A stretch of 15,620 nucleotides of DNA from an uncultured Planctomycetaceae bacterium (GCA_945957305.1 CAMFLN010000007.1:1-15620); one strand, 5' to 3'. Counted from the stretch's first letter, positions 1-8,419 are shown. Program-made: numbers and translations. The notes: generated by a model not told the origin, from the letters alone.

Positions 1-1
1 G

Positions 2-928
2 GATCGGATTGACGCGATTGCTGTCGAATACGACACCTGGCATTACGGCAAGAAGTCGATCGACTTGCGCACGCAGCTGGTCGTCAGTGGCAAGAAGCGG
101 GTTTGCCGCAGCACCCATGGTCAGCTTGCGCCCGAGGAAGATCCGCAATCGTGGGAACAGTATCTCCTGGATGATGAATGGAATGTTTATGGCCCTTATG
201 GACGCGTCTTCGAGGTGTCCCGGCAATTCGCGGGACCACCGTACACGGACAAGCTGACTGGCCATATGTTTTTCGAAGCGACCGGCTGGTGGCCGCATGG
301 TGATCCGGCGCGGCCGTTGGTCTTCGCCGATGGACGCGAAAAGTTTTTATGCCGGGTTCTCGACGATCCCAACTACACGGTGCTCGCCATGCGCGAGAGC
401 ATCGACGGCGTCAGCTGTCATGTTGTCGAACGCGCAGGCTGGGATCGCTTGTGGATCGACATGACGCGGGGCGTGCTCCGCAAGCGCGAGTGTTTCGCCG
501 GTCGCGTGGACGATCTGCGAGTCACCGTCTCCTTGCGAGATTATCGAGAAGTGGCGGAGGGAGTCTGGCTGCCGTTCGAAATCGAGCGTGAACATTTTGG
601 AATGGATGTGCACACCGTTCACTCGGTCTCACGTTATCGTGTCAATGCGGAGGTTCCAGACAGCCTGTTTCAATTTGAACCGCCTCCGGGGACGTTGATC
701 TACGATCGCGACGCAGATCAGCTACGGCAGGTGCCGGGTGGATTCGAATTCTTCGAAACATTGATCGGCCGAGCCGCGGATCAAGTGCGACAGCCGCGCG
801 TCGCCGCGCAGCCCACGTCCACAAGCCGGATGTTTCTGCCCGCGGGCGCAGGATTTGTATTGGCCACGATTGTGGCCAATTGGCGGCGCGGAGCACGGCA
901 ACCGAATGGACCAAGGTCATTCTCGTGA
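2..928 (+). CDS. LolA-like (outer-membrane lipoprotein-sorting type) protein, 5' end missing
   Basis: The reading frame is open from base 2, so the start lies upstream of the window; 308 residues are visible. The C-terminal half has the pattern of planctomycete LolA-like proteins: a beta-rich stretch with a segment like [16 protein letters not shown], then a closing motif [18 protein letters not shown]. This fold binds acyl chains or lipoproteins at the envelope in characterised relatives; the role here is inferred. A hydrophobic stretch at about residues 278-294 of the fragment ([17 protein letters not shown]), followed by an Arg-rich tail, could be a C-terminal membrane anchor. That would be unusual for soluble periplasmic LolA. 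It ends 3 nt before the next gene and shares its strand with lnt further on, so an envelope role fits. Family assignment is by pattern only. The coding frame is well supported by length and protein-like composition. Confidence 0.75.
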   Translation, partial: DRIDAIAVEYDTWHYGKKSIDLRTQLVVSGKKRVCRSTHGQLAPEEDPQSWEQYLLDDEWNVYGPYGRVFEVSRQFAGPPYTDKLTGHMFFEATGWWPHGDPARPLVFADGREKFLCRVLDDPNYTVLAMRESIDGVSCHVVERAGWDRLWIDMTRGVLRKRECFAGRVDDLRVTVSLRDYREVAEGVWLPFEIEREHFGMDVHTVHSVSRYRVNAEVPDSLFQFEPPPGTLIYDRDADQLRQVPGGFEFFETLIGRAADQVRQPRVAAQPTSTSRMFLPAGAGFVLATIVANWRRGARQPNGPRSFS

Positions 929-931
929 TTC

Positions 932-1126
932 ATGGAACGCTACCGCCTGGAAATACTGTTCGTCCTGGCCGGCTTGCTTCTGCTTGGCCAGTTTGTTGTT
1001 CCGCGTCTGATACTCTGGTACAGCTCGCGCCGCTTCGATTGGCTCAACTGGCACTTACTCGCCGGCCTGCTGGCCGCAGGCTTGCTCTTGCTATTAGGTA
1101 TCTGGATTCGCGAACAACGCCGCTAG
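932..1126 (+). CDS. Small two-helix membrane protein, function unknown
   Basis: This encodes 64 residues starting with ATG three bases after the preceding stop codon. It has two clear hydrophobic segments, at about residues 8-29 and 41-58, separated by a short Trp/Arg-rich loop ([11 protein letters not shown]), and ends in a basic tail (IREQRR). No family was recognised. The very tight spacing to the LolA-like gene and the overlap of its 3' end with the DUF1559 reading frame suggest translation as part of one operon. The two-helix layout with charged ends looks like a genuine membrane protein and not a shadow of the other frame. It may help anchor or assemble an envelope complex with its neighbours, but that is inference from position only. 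Confidence 0.65.
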   Translation: MERYRLEILFVLAGLLLLGQFVVPRLILWYSSRRFDWLNWHLLAGLLAAGLLLLLGIWIREQRR

Positions 1127-2193
1127 GCCGGAACTGTCGAAACGCTTTTACGCTCATCGAGCTGCTGCTCGTCGTCGGCATCATCGGTTTGCTTCTGGCA
1201 CTGGCGCTGCCCGCCGTGCAATCTTCGCGCGAAACGGCCCGCGATGTGCAATGTCGCAACAATCTCAGACAATATGGCATTGCGCTGACGAATTTCGAAA
1301 GTGCCAACGGCGTGTTCCCCGCCAGCGTGACAGCCACGGTGCAGGCGCTGCGTTCGCCCGATCAAAAATTGCGCATTCACAACTACATGCTGGAGCTGTT
1401 GCCCTTTTTCGAGGTGAGCAGGGCCCCCAATCCAGCGCTTGATTTTGTAGAGGGAGAGAACGCCGCGCTGATTGCTCAACCGCTGGGATTTGTGCTCTGC
1501 CCTTCATCCCCTGAGCGAGAGTTGACGACTCGCGCGACACTTTCTGCGGCTGGCTTGGCCTCTGCGTTGGGAGTGATTCCGGTAAATCCGACACTTGCGC
1601 AGTTGATCGCGCAATTGGGGGACGTGGGCGAGCGTGACTTCGACGCCGCGCCAGGGGATTACAGCGTGCCAGTGGCCGTGAGCCGGCAGGTCGCAGATGC
1701 CCTCGGTTATGCGAATGCGGCGACCGGTATCGCCGCCAAGCTGCCCTTGCCCGCCATGTTCCCGCTGCCGGTCGAAGAATTGCTGCGCATGACCCCCGCC
1801 GAACTGTCCGCCGCGCGCGGAAAATTGGAATGGAGTGTCCGGCCGAAAGCATCGACGATCGTGGACGGATTAAGTGCGACTCTGGCAGTGATCGAGGTCG
1901 CCGGCCGACCCGAGAGCTGGACCCGCTATAGCCGCTTACTGTCGAAGGAACCGGCCTATGGCGCCGGCTGGGCGGACCCATCAAGTGTCATCATTATTGA
2001 CGCGGTCCAGCGCCCCCTCAAAGGACTGGTCTGCGGCGCCAACTCCGGCAAGCCTTACAGCTTTCATCCCGCCGGCGTCAATGTGACGCTCGCCGATGGA
2101 CATGTCACGAGAATCGCGGAAGCAATTGACCCTCGCGCGCTGGTGGCGCTGATCACGCCCGCGGGCGGCGAAGTTGAGGCGGCCGCCCCATGA
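1039..2193 (+). CDS. DUF1559 (SBP_bac_10) pseudopilin-like protein with H-X9-DG tail
   Basis: The N-terminal region carries a type IV prepilin signal, [22 protein letters not shown], with the conserved Glu at position 5 of the predicted mature chain. It is followed by the family's [10 protein letters not shown] and [12 protein letters not shown] segments. The C-terminus has the prepilin-associated motif [12 protein letters not shown] (His, nine residues, Asp-Gly) and a TPAGGEV ending, all typical of the large planctomycete DUF1559 family. The proteins are probably processed by a prepilin peptidase and held in the envelope, but their function is unknown. The residue before the cleavage point is Ala, not the usual Gly. 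The start is uncertain. No ATG or GTG lies close to the signal; TTG 1039 is the nearest accepted codon and gives 384 residues with a 36-residue leader. A CTG at 1102 would give 363 residues and a 15-residue leader. Either start overlaps the preceding gene. The 3' end overlaps lnt by 4 nt (ATGA). Confidence 0.88.
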   Translation: MAQLALTRRPAGRRLALAIRYLDSRTTPLGRNCRNAFTLIELLLVVGIIGLLLALALPAVQSSRETARDVQCRNNLRQYGIALTNFESANGVFPASVTATVQALRSPDQKLRIHNYMLELLPFFEVSRAPNPALDFVEGENAALIAQPLGFVLCPSSPERELTTRATLSAAGLASALGVIPVNPTLAQLIAQLGDVGERDFDAAPGDYSVPVAVSRQVADALGYANAATGIAAKLPLPAMFPLPVEELLRMTPAELSAARGKLEWSVRPKASTIVDGLSATLAVIEVAGRPESWTRYSRLLSKEPAYGAGWADPSSVIIIDAVQRPLKGLVCGANSGKPYSFHPAGVNVTLADGHVTRIAEAIDPRALVALITPAGGEVEAAAP

Positions 2194-3797
2194 AAGGTGC
2201 CCTCGCGCTGTTCTGTGCTCCGATCGTTTCCGCGCTGTTGTTGGTCGCGGCGTTTCCTCCGTTCAATTGGCTCCCCTTGTTGTGGATTGGCCTCGTGCCG
2301 TTTGCCTTTGTCATTCGCGCGCGGGAGCATGCGTGGGCAGTTTACGCGGGCGTGGCCGTGGGATCGCTGACGTTCCATTTGGTCGGTCTCGACTGGCTAA
2401 GAACTTCGTACGGCGGCGCCGGCTTGTTCACCAGCTCAACTTTGCGTTTGGTGCTTTCGGCCGAGGTTGCCACGGCCTGCGCGATGGCTTCCTTCGCGAT
2501 CATTCGCCTTGTCGCCTTGAGAACCCTGTGGCCCATGACGTTCTTGCTGCCGGTGTATTACGTCTCGTCGCAGTACACGACGTGGTGGGCGACAAAGATG
2601 GTCAGCGGCGCGCCGTTCCCCTGGCTGCAACTCGGCCTCCCTGCCATCGAGTACCGCTATTTCTCGCAAGTCGCAGACCTGGGGGGTGTGCCGCTTGTCT
2701 CCTTGTTGATCGCGGCCGTCAATGGCTCCGTGGCCGACGTCGCGCGATTGATGTACGAGCGTGGAGCGGGCTGTGCGACTTTACGGCCGGGGCGCGCCTG
2801 CTATCCCGCATTGCTGGTCGCCGCATTGATCATCGCCGCCAATTTGTACGGTGCGACGCGATTGCGCCGTCTCACGTTTCGTGCGGGCCCGCACATTGGC
2901 CTGATGCCTACGGCGATGCGTCCCTCGCTCGACGCCGAAACGCACGAAATCTCTCCGCCGATCGAGAAGCATGCCCCACGCGGCGCGGACATCCTTCTTT
3001 GGTCCGAGCGCGCTTTCAATCACATCATCGTCGACATTCCGGCGCAAGATCTCGACGATGCGCTTCTGGACATGCTACCCGTCGACCAGATCCTGGACGG
3101 CGCGGAAAAGCGCGCTTGGGAAGCCGTGGCTCGCAAGACGCGTACGATAAATTTCGTGGGTACCTCTCGACTGGCCGTGGGTGCGGATGGCGAGACTGCC
3201 TACTGCAATTCGCTAGCCTGCATTGACCCCGTGCACGGTTATACCGGTGCGTACGACAAGCATTTCCTGGTGCCCGTGACTGAACAGAATCCGTTCAGCC
3301 GCGGCTTCGACATCGACCACAGCCTGTTTACCCCCGGCAGCACGTGGCCGGTTTTCACTTGTGTCTGCGGAGCGGATGGCCAAGAATTTACTTGCGCCGC
3401 CGCGATTTGCTACGATGCCGCCTACGCAACGATGTTTCGCCAGAACAGGTACTCCCGGCCGCCGGATTTCTTTCTCATCTCGAGCGCCGAGTCCTTCGAG
3501 CCCACTGGCAGGTTGCAAGCAGCCATGCTACAGGCAGTGCGCTATCGGGCCATTGAGAGCCGGCGAGCCATTGTACGGAATGTCGCTGGCGGGCCATCGG
3601 GTACTATCGACCCGTCGGGGCAATACCTGAATGACGCCTTACCGTGGGACTTGACCGAGCCCGTACTGCTCAGCAATGTCACAGTCTCCTCGGCATTTTC
3701 CTATTATTCATTCTGTGGTGATTGGGTCCCCGTCTGCGCCCTGGCCATACTCTGCCTGCAGGGGGCGTCGCTGCTGCTAAAGCCTGCGTCGCGCTAG
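2190..3797 (+). CDS. lnt: Apolipoprotein N-acyltransferase
   Basis: Lnt transfers the third acyl chain from a phospholipid to the N-terminal cysteine of lipoproteins in the inner membrane. The 535-residue protein has the expected layout. Several hydrophobic helices lie in residues 1-225, beginning with an [18 protein letters not shown] segment typical of Lnt. A nitrilase-like (carbon-nitrogen hydrolase) domain covers about 235-495, and a final hydrophobic helix about 510-530. The catalytic triad matches E. coli E267-K335-C387: Glu273 (LLWSE), Lys357 (YDKHFLVP) and Cys407 (AAICYD). Glu365, eight residues after the Lys, matches E. coli E343. The ATG overlaps the DUF1559 stop as ATGA, so translation is probably coupled. 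The length is close to that of other Lnt proteins. With a LolA-like gene upstream, the cluster points to lipoprotein or envelope biogenesis in a diderm cell. Confidence 0.93.
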   Translation: MKGALALFCAPIVSALLLVAAFPPFNWLPLLWIGLVPFAFVIRAREHAWAVYAGVAVGSLTFHLVGLDWLRTSYGGAGLFTSSTLRLVLSAEVATACAMASFAIIRLVALRTLWPMTFLLPVYYVSSQYTTWWATKMVSGAPFPWLQLGLPAIEYRYFSQVADLGGVPLVSLLIAAVNGSVADVARLMYERGAGCATLRPGRACYPALLVAALIIAANLYGATRLRRLTFRAGPHIGLMPTAMRPSLDAETHEISPPIEKHAPRGADILLWSERAFNHIIVDIPAQDLDDALLDMLPVDQILDGAEKRAWEAVARKTRTINFVGTSRLAVGADGETAYCNSLACIDPVHGYTGAYDKHFLVPVTEQNPFSRGFDIDHSLFTPGSTWPVFTCVCGADGQEFTCAAAICYDAAYATMFRQNRYSRPPDFFLISSAESFEPTGRLQAAMLQAVRYRAIESRRAIVRNVAGGPSGTIDPSGQYLNDALPWDLTEPVLLSNVTVSSAFSYYSFCGDWVPVCALAILCLQGASLLLKPASR

Positions 3798-3812
3798 CCG
3801 GCAGCAGCTTTT
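3770..3812 (+). terminator. Weak candidate terminator at the end of lnt
   Basis: GCTGCTG (3770-3776) pairs with CAGCAGC (3802-3808), followed by TTTT. The loop is long (25 nt) and the stem starts inside the lnt coding sequence, so this is only a weak intrinsic-terminator candidate for the envelope operon. Confidence 0.25.
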
Positions 3813-4326
3813 CATGAACAGCGGGCCACCTTTTCTTGCCGTACAGCCACGGCCGACACGCCGCATTTTCTCGCGAGCTGGGCCTGGCATGCTATCGAAG
3901 CTTGCCGCGCGGCGTCCCTTTGAAATGTTTCACGGCATTCGTGACGACTAAGCTCGCCCGCTCCAAATCGCTAGGGGCCCAGACTTCGTCCAACAGCGCA
4001 CCGGCAGGCCGCACGGTTCCCCCGCGCCTAAACCTGTCTGTGTCGCTCGGAAAAACAAGGGGCAACTCTCGCCATGCGCTTGCCGTTCGCGGCTGGCCGT
4101 CATTTGGCGTGGCTGGCTTACTTCGGGTCATGATGGCTGCAGCTAGAACACCCTCGCTTGTCGATGCCTGCCGCTCGTCGTGCCTCGTGTGACGCGGAAG
4201 CAAAATCCGTACCTGAGGTCTCCAGTCCGGGCACGCCTTTTGCTTCATGCGCTTTCGTCGACCGATCAGCGCGTGCGCACCGCTTTTTTTCCTGCTCTTT
4301 ATCTCCCGGCCACAAGTTTTAAAATT
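3798..4326. other. Intergenic region of about 530 nt without a confident gene
   Basis: Between lnt and the FAD/Rieske gene there is no gene recognised on either strand. Open frames here give low-complexity Arg/Ser/Pro-rich translations. The only one that looks partly protein-like is the 79-codon minus-strand frame listed separately. The last 60 bases before 4327 become rich in T and A and probably hold the promoter of the FAD/Rieske gene. No clear -35/-10 pair or Shine-Dalgarno could be assigned. Confidence 0.5.
3892..4131 (-). CDS. Doubtful small hypothetical protein
   Basis: A 79-residue frame begins with ATG at 4131. Its C-terminal half (ALLDEVWAPSDLERASLVV followed by a basic tail ending GTPRGKLR) looks like real protein with a plausible helix. 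The N-terminal half is low in hydrophobic residues. No Shine-Dalgarno precedes it and no family was recognised. The orientation, convergent with lnt and divergent from the FAD/Rieske gene, would be reasonable for a gene. It could also be chance or the remnant of a longer gene, because the frame stays open upstream to about 4539. Confidence 0.22.
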   Translation of the reverse strand: MTRSKPATPNDGQPRTASAWRELPLVFPSDTDRFRRGGTVRPAGALLDEVWAPSDLERASLVVTNAVKHFKGTPRGKLR

Positions 4327-5865
4327 ATGCCCCAAGAACTTTCCCAGCCGCTGTGGGCAGACTACCCACTCCCGCGCTTCGGTACGCCTGACGCCTCTCG
4401 TGAATTCGACATTTTGATTGTGGGCGGCGGCATCACGGGGCTGTCGGCCGCCTATTTTTTCAAGAAGGCCGGTTATCAAGTTTGTGTCCTCGAGCGGGAT
4501 CGTATAGGCAGTGGGGACACAGGGCACACGACAGCGCATCTGACGTGCGTTACCGACACGCGCTTAAGCCAACTCGTGAAAACTTTTGGCCGCGCGGGCG
4601 CCGCCTTGGCCTGGTATGGAGGCAATGCGGCGATCGATATCATCGAGCACATCGTCACCGAAGAAGCTATCGACTGCCAATTCCAACGCGTGCCTGCGTA
4701 TTTGCACGCCTCGCTCACCGAGCAGCGGGAAGAGTCCGAGGAATTGCAGAGCGAGGCACAGCTGGCGCGGGAATTGGGCTTTGACGCGGACTTCGTTCCC
4801 GAGGTCCCGATCGTCCGCCGCCCGGGAATTCGCCTCGCGAATCAAGCGCTTTTTCATCCCCTGGCCTACCTAGCGGGCCTTGCGCGCTTCGTCGACGGAG
4901 ATGGTTCAGCAATTTACGAACAGTGCGAAGCCAACGACACTGCCACTGATCCCTTGTCCGTGCGCTGCAACGACTATGAGCTGCGCGGCAAGTATCTGGT
5001 GATCGCGACCCACGTGCCGCTGATGGGAACTTCCGGTCTGCTCAAGGCCTCGGTCCTGCAAACCCGTCTATCGGCCTATTCGACTTATGTGGTCGGGGGC
5101 AGGACGCCTCGCGACATGCAATATCCCGTGAGCTTATGGGACACAAGCGATCCCTATTACTACCTCCGCATTGATCGCGATGGCGATGAGCAGCGGGTGA
5201 TCTTCGGAGGGCTTGACCACAAGACCGGGCAGGAGACCGACAGTGAAGCACGCTATGCGAAACTGGCGCTACTTGTAAAGAACATTTTACCAGACGTCGA
5301 AATCGATCATCGCTGGTCTGGCCAGGTCATTAAAGCCAACGACGGTTTGCCGCTGATCGGAGAAACAGACAACCAGCAGTTCGTGGCCACAGGGTTCAAT
5401 GGAAATGGCATCACCTTCGGCACGCTCGCGGGTTTAATGGCGCGGGATGCCTTCCTCGAAGTCGAAAACCCGTGGCGCGACCTGCTTTCGGTCGATCGCG
5501 TCAAGATTCGCGGTGGTGTCTGGGACTACCTGCGCGACAACCTGGATTACCCGTATTACTTGCTGGCCGACTTGTTGTCCAAGGGAGAACAGACCGCGCC
5601 CCGCGAGATTCGTCGCGGCGAAGGGGCCGTGATCACGCTCGACGGCCAGCGCGTCGCATGCTCGCGCGATGCCAATGGGGTGCTGCATCAATTGTCCCCG
5701 CGCTGCACCCATCTCGGCTGCATCGTCCGCTGGAACAGTACCGAGCAAAGTTGGGATTGCCCTTGCCACGGCTCGCGATTTCGTCCCACCGGCGAAGTCA
5801 TCGCCGGCCCGGCCGAAACGCCGCTGCCCGCCGTCGACGTCGCCGCGACCGCCGATGGCAAATGA
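4327..5865 (+). CDS. FAD-dependent (DAO family) oxidoreductase fused to a C-terminal Rieske [2Fe-2S] domain
   Basis: The protein has 512 residues from ATG 4327. The N-terminal FAD-binding fold shows the dinucleotide motif IVGGGITGLS (about 31-40), with the acidic end of the second strand at ERD 56-58. The DAO-type C-terminal FAD segment is GLPLIGETDN...ATGFNGNGITFG (about 340-365). A Rieske domain occupies about 425-510. Ligands are Cys460, His462, Cys478 and His481; Cys465 and Cys480 are placed to form the disulphide seen in high-potential Rieske proteins. This arrangement matches the Bacillus YhfW type. The substrate is unknown; amine or amino-acid oxidation passing electrons to the cluster is plausible. 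No signal peptide is visible, so it is probably cytoplasmic. The start was chosen because the domain begins about 25 residues later and upstream codons give non-protein-like sequence. No Shine-Dalgarno is seen. Topoisomerase IB follows 35 nt downstream on the same strand. Confidence 0.92.
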   Translation: MPQELSQPLWADYPLPRFGTPDASREFDILIVGGGITGLSAAYFFKKAGYQVCVLERDRIGSGDTGHTTAHLTCVTDTRLSQLVKTFGRAGAALAWYGGNAAIDIIEHIVTEEAIDCQFQRVPAYLHASLTEQREESEELQSEAQLARELGFDADFVPEVPIVRRPGIRLANQALFHPLAYLAGLARFVDGDGSAIYEQCEANDTATDPLSVRCNDYELRGKYLVIATHVPLMGTSGLLKASVLQTRLSAYSTYVVGGRTPRDMQYPVSLWDTSDPYYYLRIDRDGDEQRVIFGGLDHKTGQETDSEARYAKLALLVKNILPDVEIDHRWSGQVIKANDGLPLIGETDNQQFVATGFNGNGITFGTLAGLMARDAFLEVENPWRDLLSVDRVKIRGGVWDYLRDNLDYPYYLLADLLSKGEQTAPREIRRGEGAVITLDGQRVACSRDANGVLHQLSPRCTHLGCIVRWNSTEQSWDCPCHGSRFRPTGEVIAGPAETPLPAVDVAATADGK

Positions 5866-5900
5866 CCAAGTGGGCATAACTAGCACTTGAATCTCACGCC

Positions 5901-7016
5901 ATGCCAAGCCTCAGTTCTCACGCAGCTCCCCCTCGCGCTGGCGCCACGTCGGCCGAAACCGTAGCCGCGAAAAAAGCCGGCCTGCGCTATGGAGATGACT
6001 CGCGTCCGGGCATCCGACGCCAGCCGCACGGCGCACGCTTTGTCTACGTCGACGCGCATAATAAGACAATCAAGGATGCGCAAACTCTCGCGCGAATTCG
6101 CAGCCTGGTCATTCCGCCGGCGTGGAAAAACGTCTGGATCGCGCCGCGCGGCGATTGGCATTTGCAGGCCACGGGAAGAGATGCCAAAGGGCGCAAGCAG
6201 TATCGCTACCATCCGAAATGGCGCGAGGCGCGCGACAAGGACAAATATGCGAGCCTGATCAGTTTCGCCAAGGCGCTCCCCACGATTCGTCGTCGGGTAA
6301 GGCGAGATATGGCGCGCCGCGGCTTGCCCCGCGAGAAAGTGCTGGCCAGCGTCGTGCGCTTGCTCGAAACCACTTTGATCCGCGTGGGCAACGACGAATA
6401 TGCTCGGCAGAATCACTCGTTCGGCCTGACCACGCTCGAGGACGGCCATGCCCAAGTGCGGGGCAAAAAAGTATGCTTCCGCTTCCGCGGCAAAAGCGGC
6501 GTCAAGCATGCCATTGAGTTAGAGTCTCCGACCCTCGCGCGCATTGTCAAACGTTGCCAAGACCTGCCCGGCCAACAGCTCTTTCAGTATGAAGACCAGC
6601 AGGGGGGCGTGCATGACCTCACGTCGACGGACGTCAACCAGTATTTGCGCGAAATCTCCGGTTCGGACATTAGCGCGAAGGACTTTCGCACCTGGGCCGG
6701 CACCGCCTTGGCCGCGCAAGCCCTCAAGGAGTTCGAGGCGTTCGACAGTAATGCCCGGGCGAAAAGAAACGTGACTCGCGCCATTGAACATGTCGCCTCG
6801 CGACTGGGGAACACCACCTCGGTGTGCCGTAAGTGCTACGTCCATCCGGCGGTGATTGACGCGTATATGGATCAGACTTTGCTCAAGACGTTGGAACATC
6901 GAGCCGCGTCGGTGCTCAAGCACCGCCTCAAGGAGCTCACCCCCGAGGAGGCGGCCGTCCTGGCACTCTTGCAATCGCATATTCGCCAGCGAGCCCACAG
7001 GAAGGCAACTCACTGA
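5901..7016 (+). CDS. DNA topoisomerase IB (poxvirus/Deinococcus type)
   Basis: This enzyme nicks one DNA strand through a 3'-phosphotyrosine link, lets it swivel and reseals it, relaxing supercoils without ATP. The 371-residue protein has the small bacterial TopIB layout: an N-terminal domain (about 28-105, GLRYGDDSRPGIRR to QYRYHPKW) and a catalytic domain (about 115-335). Candidate active-site residues are Arg161 (LIRVGNDEYA), Lys198 (FRFRGKSG), Arg263 (KDFRTWAGT), Asn304 (LGNTT) and Tyr313 (CRKCYVHP). The spacings of 37, 41 and 9 residues between R-K, R-N and N-Y agree with Deinococcus TopIB, where Asn replaces the vaccinia His. An extended N-terminus (1-27, Ala/Ser-rich) and basic C-terminus flank the core. 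The ATG has no clear Shine-Dalgarno. It may be co-transcribed with the FAD/Rieske gene, though no functional link is apparent. Confidence 0.95.
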   Translation: MPSLSSHAAPPRAGATSAETVAAKKAGLRYGDDSRPGIRRQPHGARFVYVDAHNKTIKDAQTLARIRSLVIPPAWKNVWIAPRGDWHLQATGRDAKGRKQYRYHPKWREARDKDKYASLISFAKALPTIRRRVRRDMARRGLPREKVLASVVRLLETTLIRVGNDEYARQNHSFGLTTLEDGHAQVRGKKVCFRFRGKSGVKHAIELESPTLARIVKRCQDLPGQQLFQYEDQQGGVHDLTSTDVNQYLREISGSDISAKDFRTWAGTALAAQALKEFEAFDSNARAKRNVTRAIEHVASRLGNTTSVCRKCYVHPAVIDAYMDQTLLKTLEHRAASVLKHRLKELTPEEAAVLALLQSHIRQRAHRKATH

Positions 7017-7074
7017 CCGCGCGGGGGGCTCTTGCAGAGTGCTTGTGGCTTTGCTGGAGTAGCGTGGATCCGGC

Positions 7075-7818
7075 TCACGTATGATGAAGCAGCCACTCTC
7101 GGAACGAAGTACTTCCAAGCCAGGGATCTTTCCCTGGGTTTAACCCCTGCTCGTCCAAGGCCGCGCCGAAATACTTCGCTTGTGGATCGGCGATCACCTT
7201 CTTCGCACTTCCCGTCGCACTCAAAAGTTGCCGTATGAATTCCGCGATTGGTAGTGAGGCGGGTCCGGCGATTTCCACGATTCCATTCGCCGGCTCTGAC
7301 AAGGCAAAATGTGCCAAGGCTTTGGCCACATCGTCGGCCGCGATAGGCTGCATGGGCGCCTGTGGTAGACGCAGCGTGTCGCCGGCTTCACTTTCGGCAA
7401 TTGCACCCAGGAATTCAAAGAATTGGGTGGCCCGCACGATCGTAAACGGCACGCCGCTTGCGCGAATCAAGCTTTCCTGTGCAACTTTCGCCCGCATGTA
7501 GCCACTGTCGGGCAACCTGTCCGCGCCAACCACCGAGAGCGCGACATGGTGGCGAACCTGGGCGGCGCGTTCGGCCGTCACGAGATTGCGCGTTGATGCC
7601 GTGAAGAAATTCATCACAATCTCGTCGTCAAACGAGGGGGAGTTGGACACATCGACGACCACCGTCGTCCCGTGCAGCGCCTCGGCGAGCCCTGCGCCGG
7701 TGACGGAATTGACCCCGGAAGACGGAGACGCGGGCAAGACTTCGTGTCCCTTACTGCGCAAGATCGCTACTAGCTTTTTTCCGATAAGGCCGCTACCTCC
7801 GATCACAACGATTTTCAT
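7075..7818 (-). CDS. NAD(P)-binding SDR-type oxidoreductase (NmrA-like/atypical SDR)
   Basis: The 247-residue protein starts MKIVVIGGSGLIGKKL, a Rossmann nucleotide-binding motif with glycines at 7, 8, 10 and 13. A Tyr-x-x-x-Lys pair (Tyr107, Lys111; SGYMRAKVAQE) sits after SVVGADRL, as in extended or atypical short-chain dehydrogenases. The later segment FTIVRATQFFEF is typical of NAD(P)H-binding SDR proteins resembling NmrA or quinone oxidoreductase 2. The substrate is unknown. The start codon has a strong Shine-Dalgarno (GAGGAGGAG on the minus strand). The gene lies 76 nt downstream of the cupin gene on the same strand, probably in one operon, opposite an efflux transporter. A detoxification or redox-stress role would fit this context but is inferred. 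It converges with topoisomerase IB across 58 nt in which no clear terminator was seen. Confidence 0.88.
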   Translation of the reverse strand: MKIVVIGGSGLIGKKLVAILRSKGHEVLPASPSSGVNSVTGAGLAEALHGTTVVVDVSNSPSFDDEIVMNFFTASTRNLVTAERAAQVRHHVALSVVGADRLPDSGYMRAKVAQESLIRASGVPFTIVRATQFFEFLGAIAESEAGDTLRLPQAPMQPIAADDVAKALAHFALSEPANGIVEIAGPASLPIAEFIRQLLSATGSAKKVIADPQAKYFGAALDEQGLNPGKDPWLGSTSFREWLLHHT

Positions 7819-7823
7819 CTTGA

Positions 7824-7832
7824 CTCCTCCTC
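7824..7832 (-). promoter_or_regulatory. Strong ribosome binding site of the SDR gene
   Basis: On the minus strand this reads GAGGAGGAG, five to six bases before the ATG at 7818. It is a near-consensus Shine-Dalgarno and fixes the start of the SDR gene. Confidence 0.8.
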
Positions 7833-7894
7833 ATGTGAGAGCCTCTTGATTCTCGCAGCCCAACAGGACACGCTGCACTTTCGCGCGAGTCGCC

Positions 7895-8323
7895 TTACTT
7901 CGCTTCCGGAATCACGAGTTGCCCGGCATCGCGCGGATGGATGACCCAGGCCAGAACGCGCGTGGTCGCCTTTCCCGGGTTCTTCGACACTCGGTGCAGG
8001 CAGCCGTTCGGTTCGTAAAAGGTCTCGCCCGTTTTCAACACTTTGGCGGGCTCATCGTCGATCGCCCACTCGTACTCTCCCTCGAGCACGTACCCCAGCA
8101 CAGGACCTGGATGGCGGTGCGACGCGCTGCTCTGCCCCGGCGCGAGGGTGACTTCCACCGCCGTCGCGGCCGACGGCTTACCCTCCACCTTCTCGATGAT
8201 GTCGCGCTTGGCCAAAGGCTTCACGTTCCCATGTTGCTTGGGCTCATGTTGCGCAGCAGAGCCCATGCCGACGGCAACAGCCGCCGCAATAGCAGGCACA
8301 GCGAGGAAAAGCCGGCGGTTCAT
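7895..8323 (-). CDS. Exported cupin-domain protein
   Basis: The 142-residue protein has an N-terminal signal sequence (MNRRLFLAVPAIAAAVAVG, cleavage likely near residue 23-24 after GSA/A). One cupin barrel covers about 50-130. Cupin motif 1 is present as SHRHPGPVLGYVLEGE (His69, His71) and motif 2 has His110 (EPNGCLHRVSKNPG). The Glu usually found 4-5 residues after the second His is replaced (PVLG), as in a common subfamily, so metal binding would rest on three His or on another ligand. Such proteins may bind metal or small molecules in the periplasm; no enzymatic role can be assigned. GGGAGG (minus strand, 8330-8335) six bases before the ATG is a good ribosome binding site. It is probably the first gene of an operon with the SDR gene and is divergent from the MFS transporter. 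Confidence 0.88.
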   Translation of the reverse strand: MNRRLFLAVPAIAAAVAVGMGSAAQHEPKQHGNVKPLAKRDIIEKVEGKPSAATAVEVTLAPGQSSASHRHPGPVLGYVLEGEYEWAIDDEPAKVLKTGETFYEPNGCLHRVSKNPGKATTRVLAWVIHPRDAGQLVIPEAK

Positions 8324-8352
8324 GTTGAACCTCCCGAAGATTGAGTGTTGGG

Positions 8353-8371
8353 GCGTCTGCAGTAGAGACGC
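8353..8371 (-). other. Small hairpin in the cupin leader
   Basis: GCGTCT (8353-8358) and AGACGC (8366-8371) form a perfect 6-bp stem with a 7-nt loop, about 30 nt upstream of the cupin start codon. It could lie in the 5' untranslated region of the cupin-SDR operon. No function can be assigned. Confidence 0.35.
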
Positions 8372-8386
8372 ACGGAACGGCCGAAT

Positions 8387-8419
8387 TGTGACAAACGACC
8401 ATTTATGGACGCTGTCACA
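8387..8419. promoter_or_regulatory. Inverted repeat TGTGAC-N21-GTCACA between cupin and MFS genes
   Basis: TGTGAC (8387-8392) and GTCACA (8414-8419) are a perfect inverted pair 21 nt apart, in the shared upstream region of two divergent genes. The half-site centres are 27 bp apart, about two and a half helical turns, with an AT-richer middle (CATTTATGG). This is compatible with an operator or promoter region for the cupin operon. The spacing is too wide for a classical CRP site. No known regulator is recognised. Confidence 0.3.

Noticed and set aside
880..1038. Upstream extension of the DUF1559 frame to TTG 880
   Set aside because: It overlaps two genes in another frame and adds non-protein-like sequence before the prepilin signal.
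1265..1984. Minus-strand frame of 239 codons opposite the DUF1559 gene
   Set aside because: Arg/Ser/Pro-rich antisense shadow. The plus-strand frame carries the prepilin signal and H-X9-DG motif.
2174..3226. Long plus-strand frame of 350 codons inside lnt
   Set aside because: Arg/Gly-rich shadow of lnt, whose frame has all catalytic residues and membrane helices.
4185..4240. Minus-strand tRNA-like stretch (AGGTACGGATT near a CTTCCGCG end)
   Set aside because: The would-be T stem (CTCAG opposite TTTTG) does not pair, and no matching acceptor or anticodon arm was found. At best a decayed remnant.
8387..8419. CRP-type site from the TGTGA/TCACA half-sites
   Set aside because: The half-sites are 21 nt apart, whereas CRP needs about 6. 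It is kept only as a generic inverted repeat.
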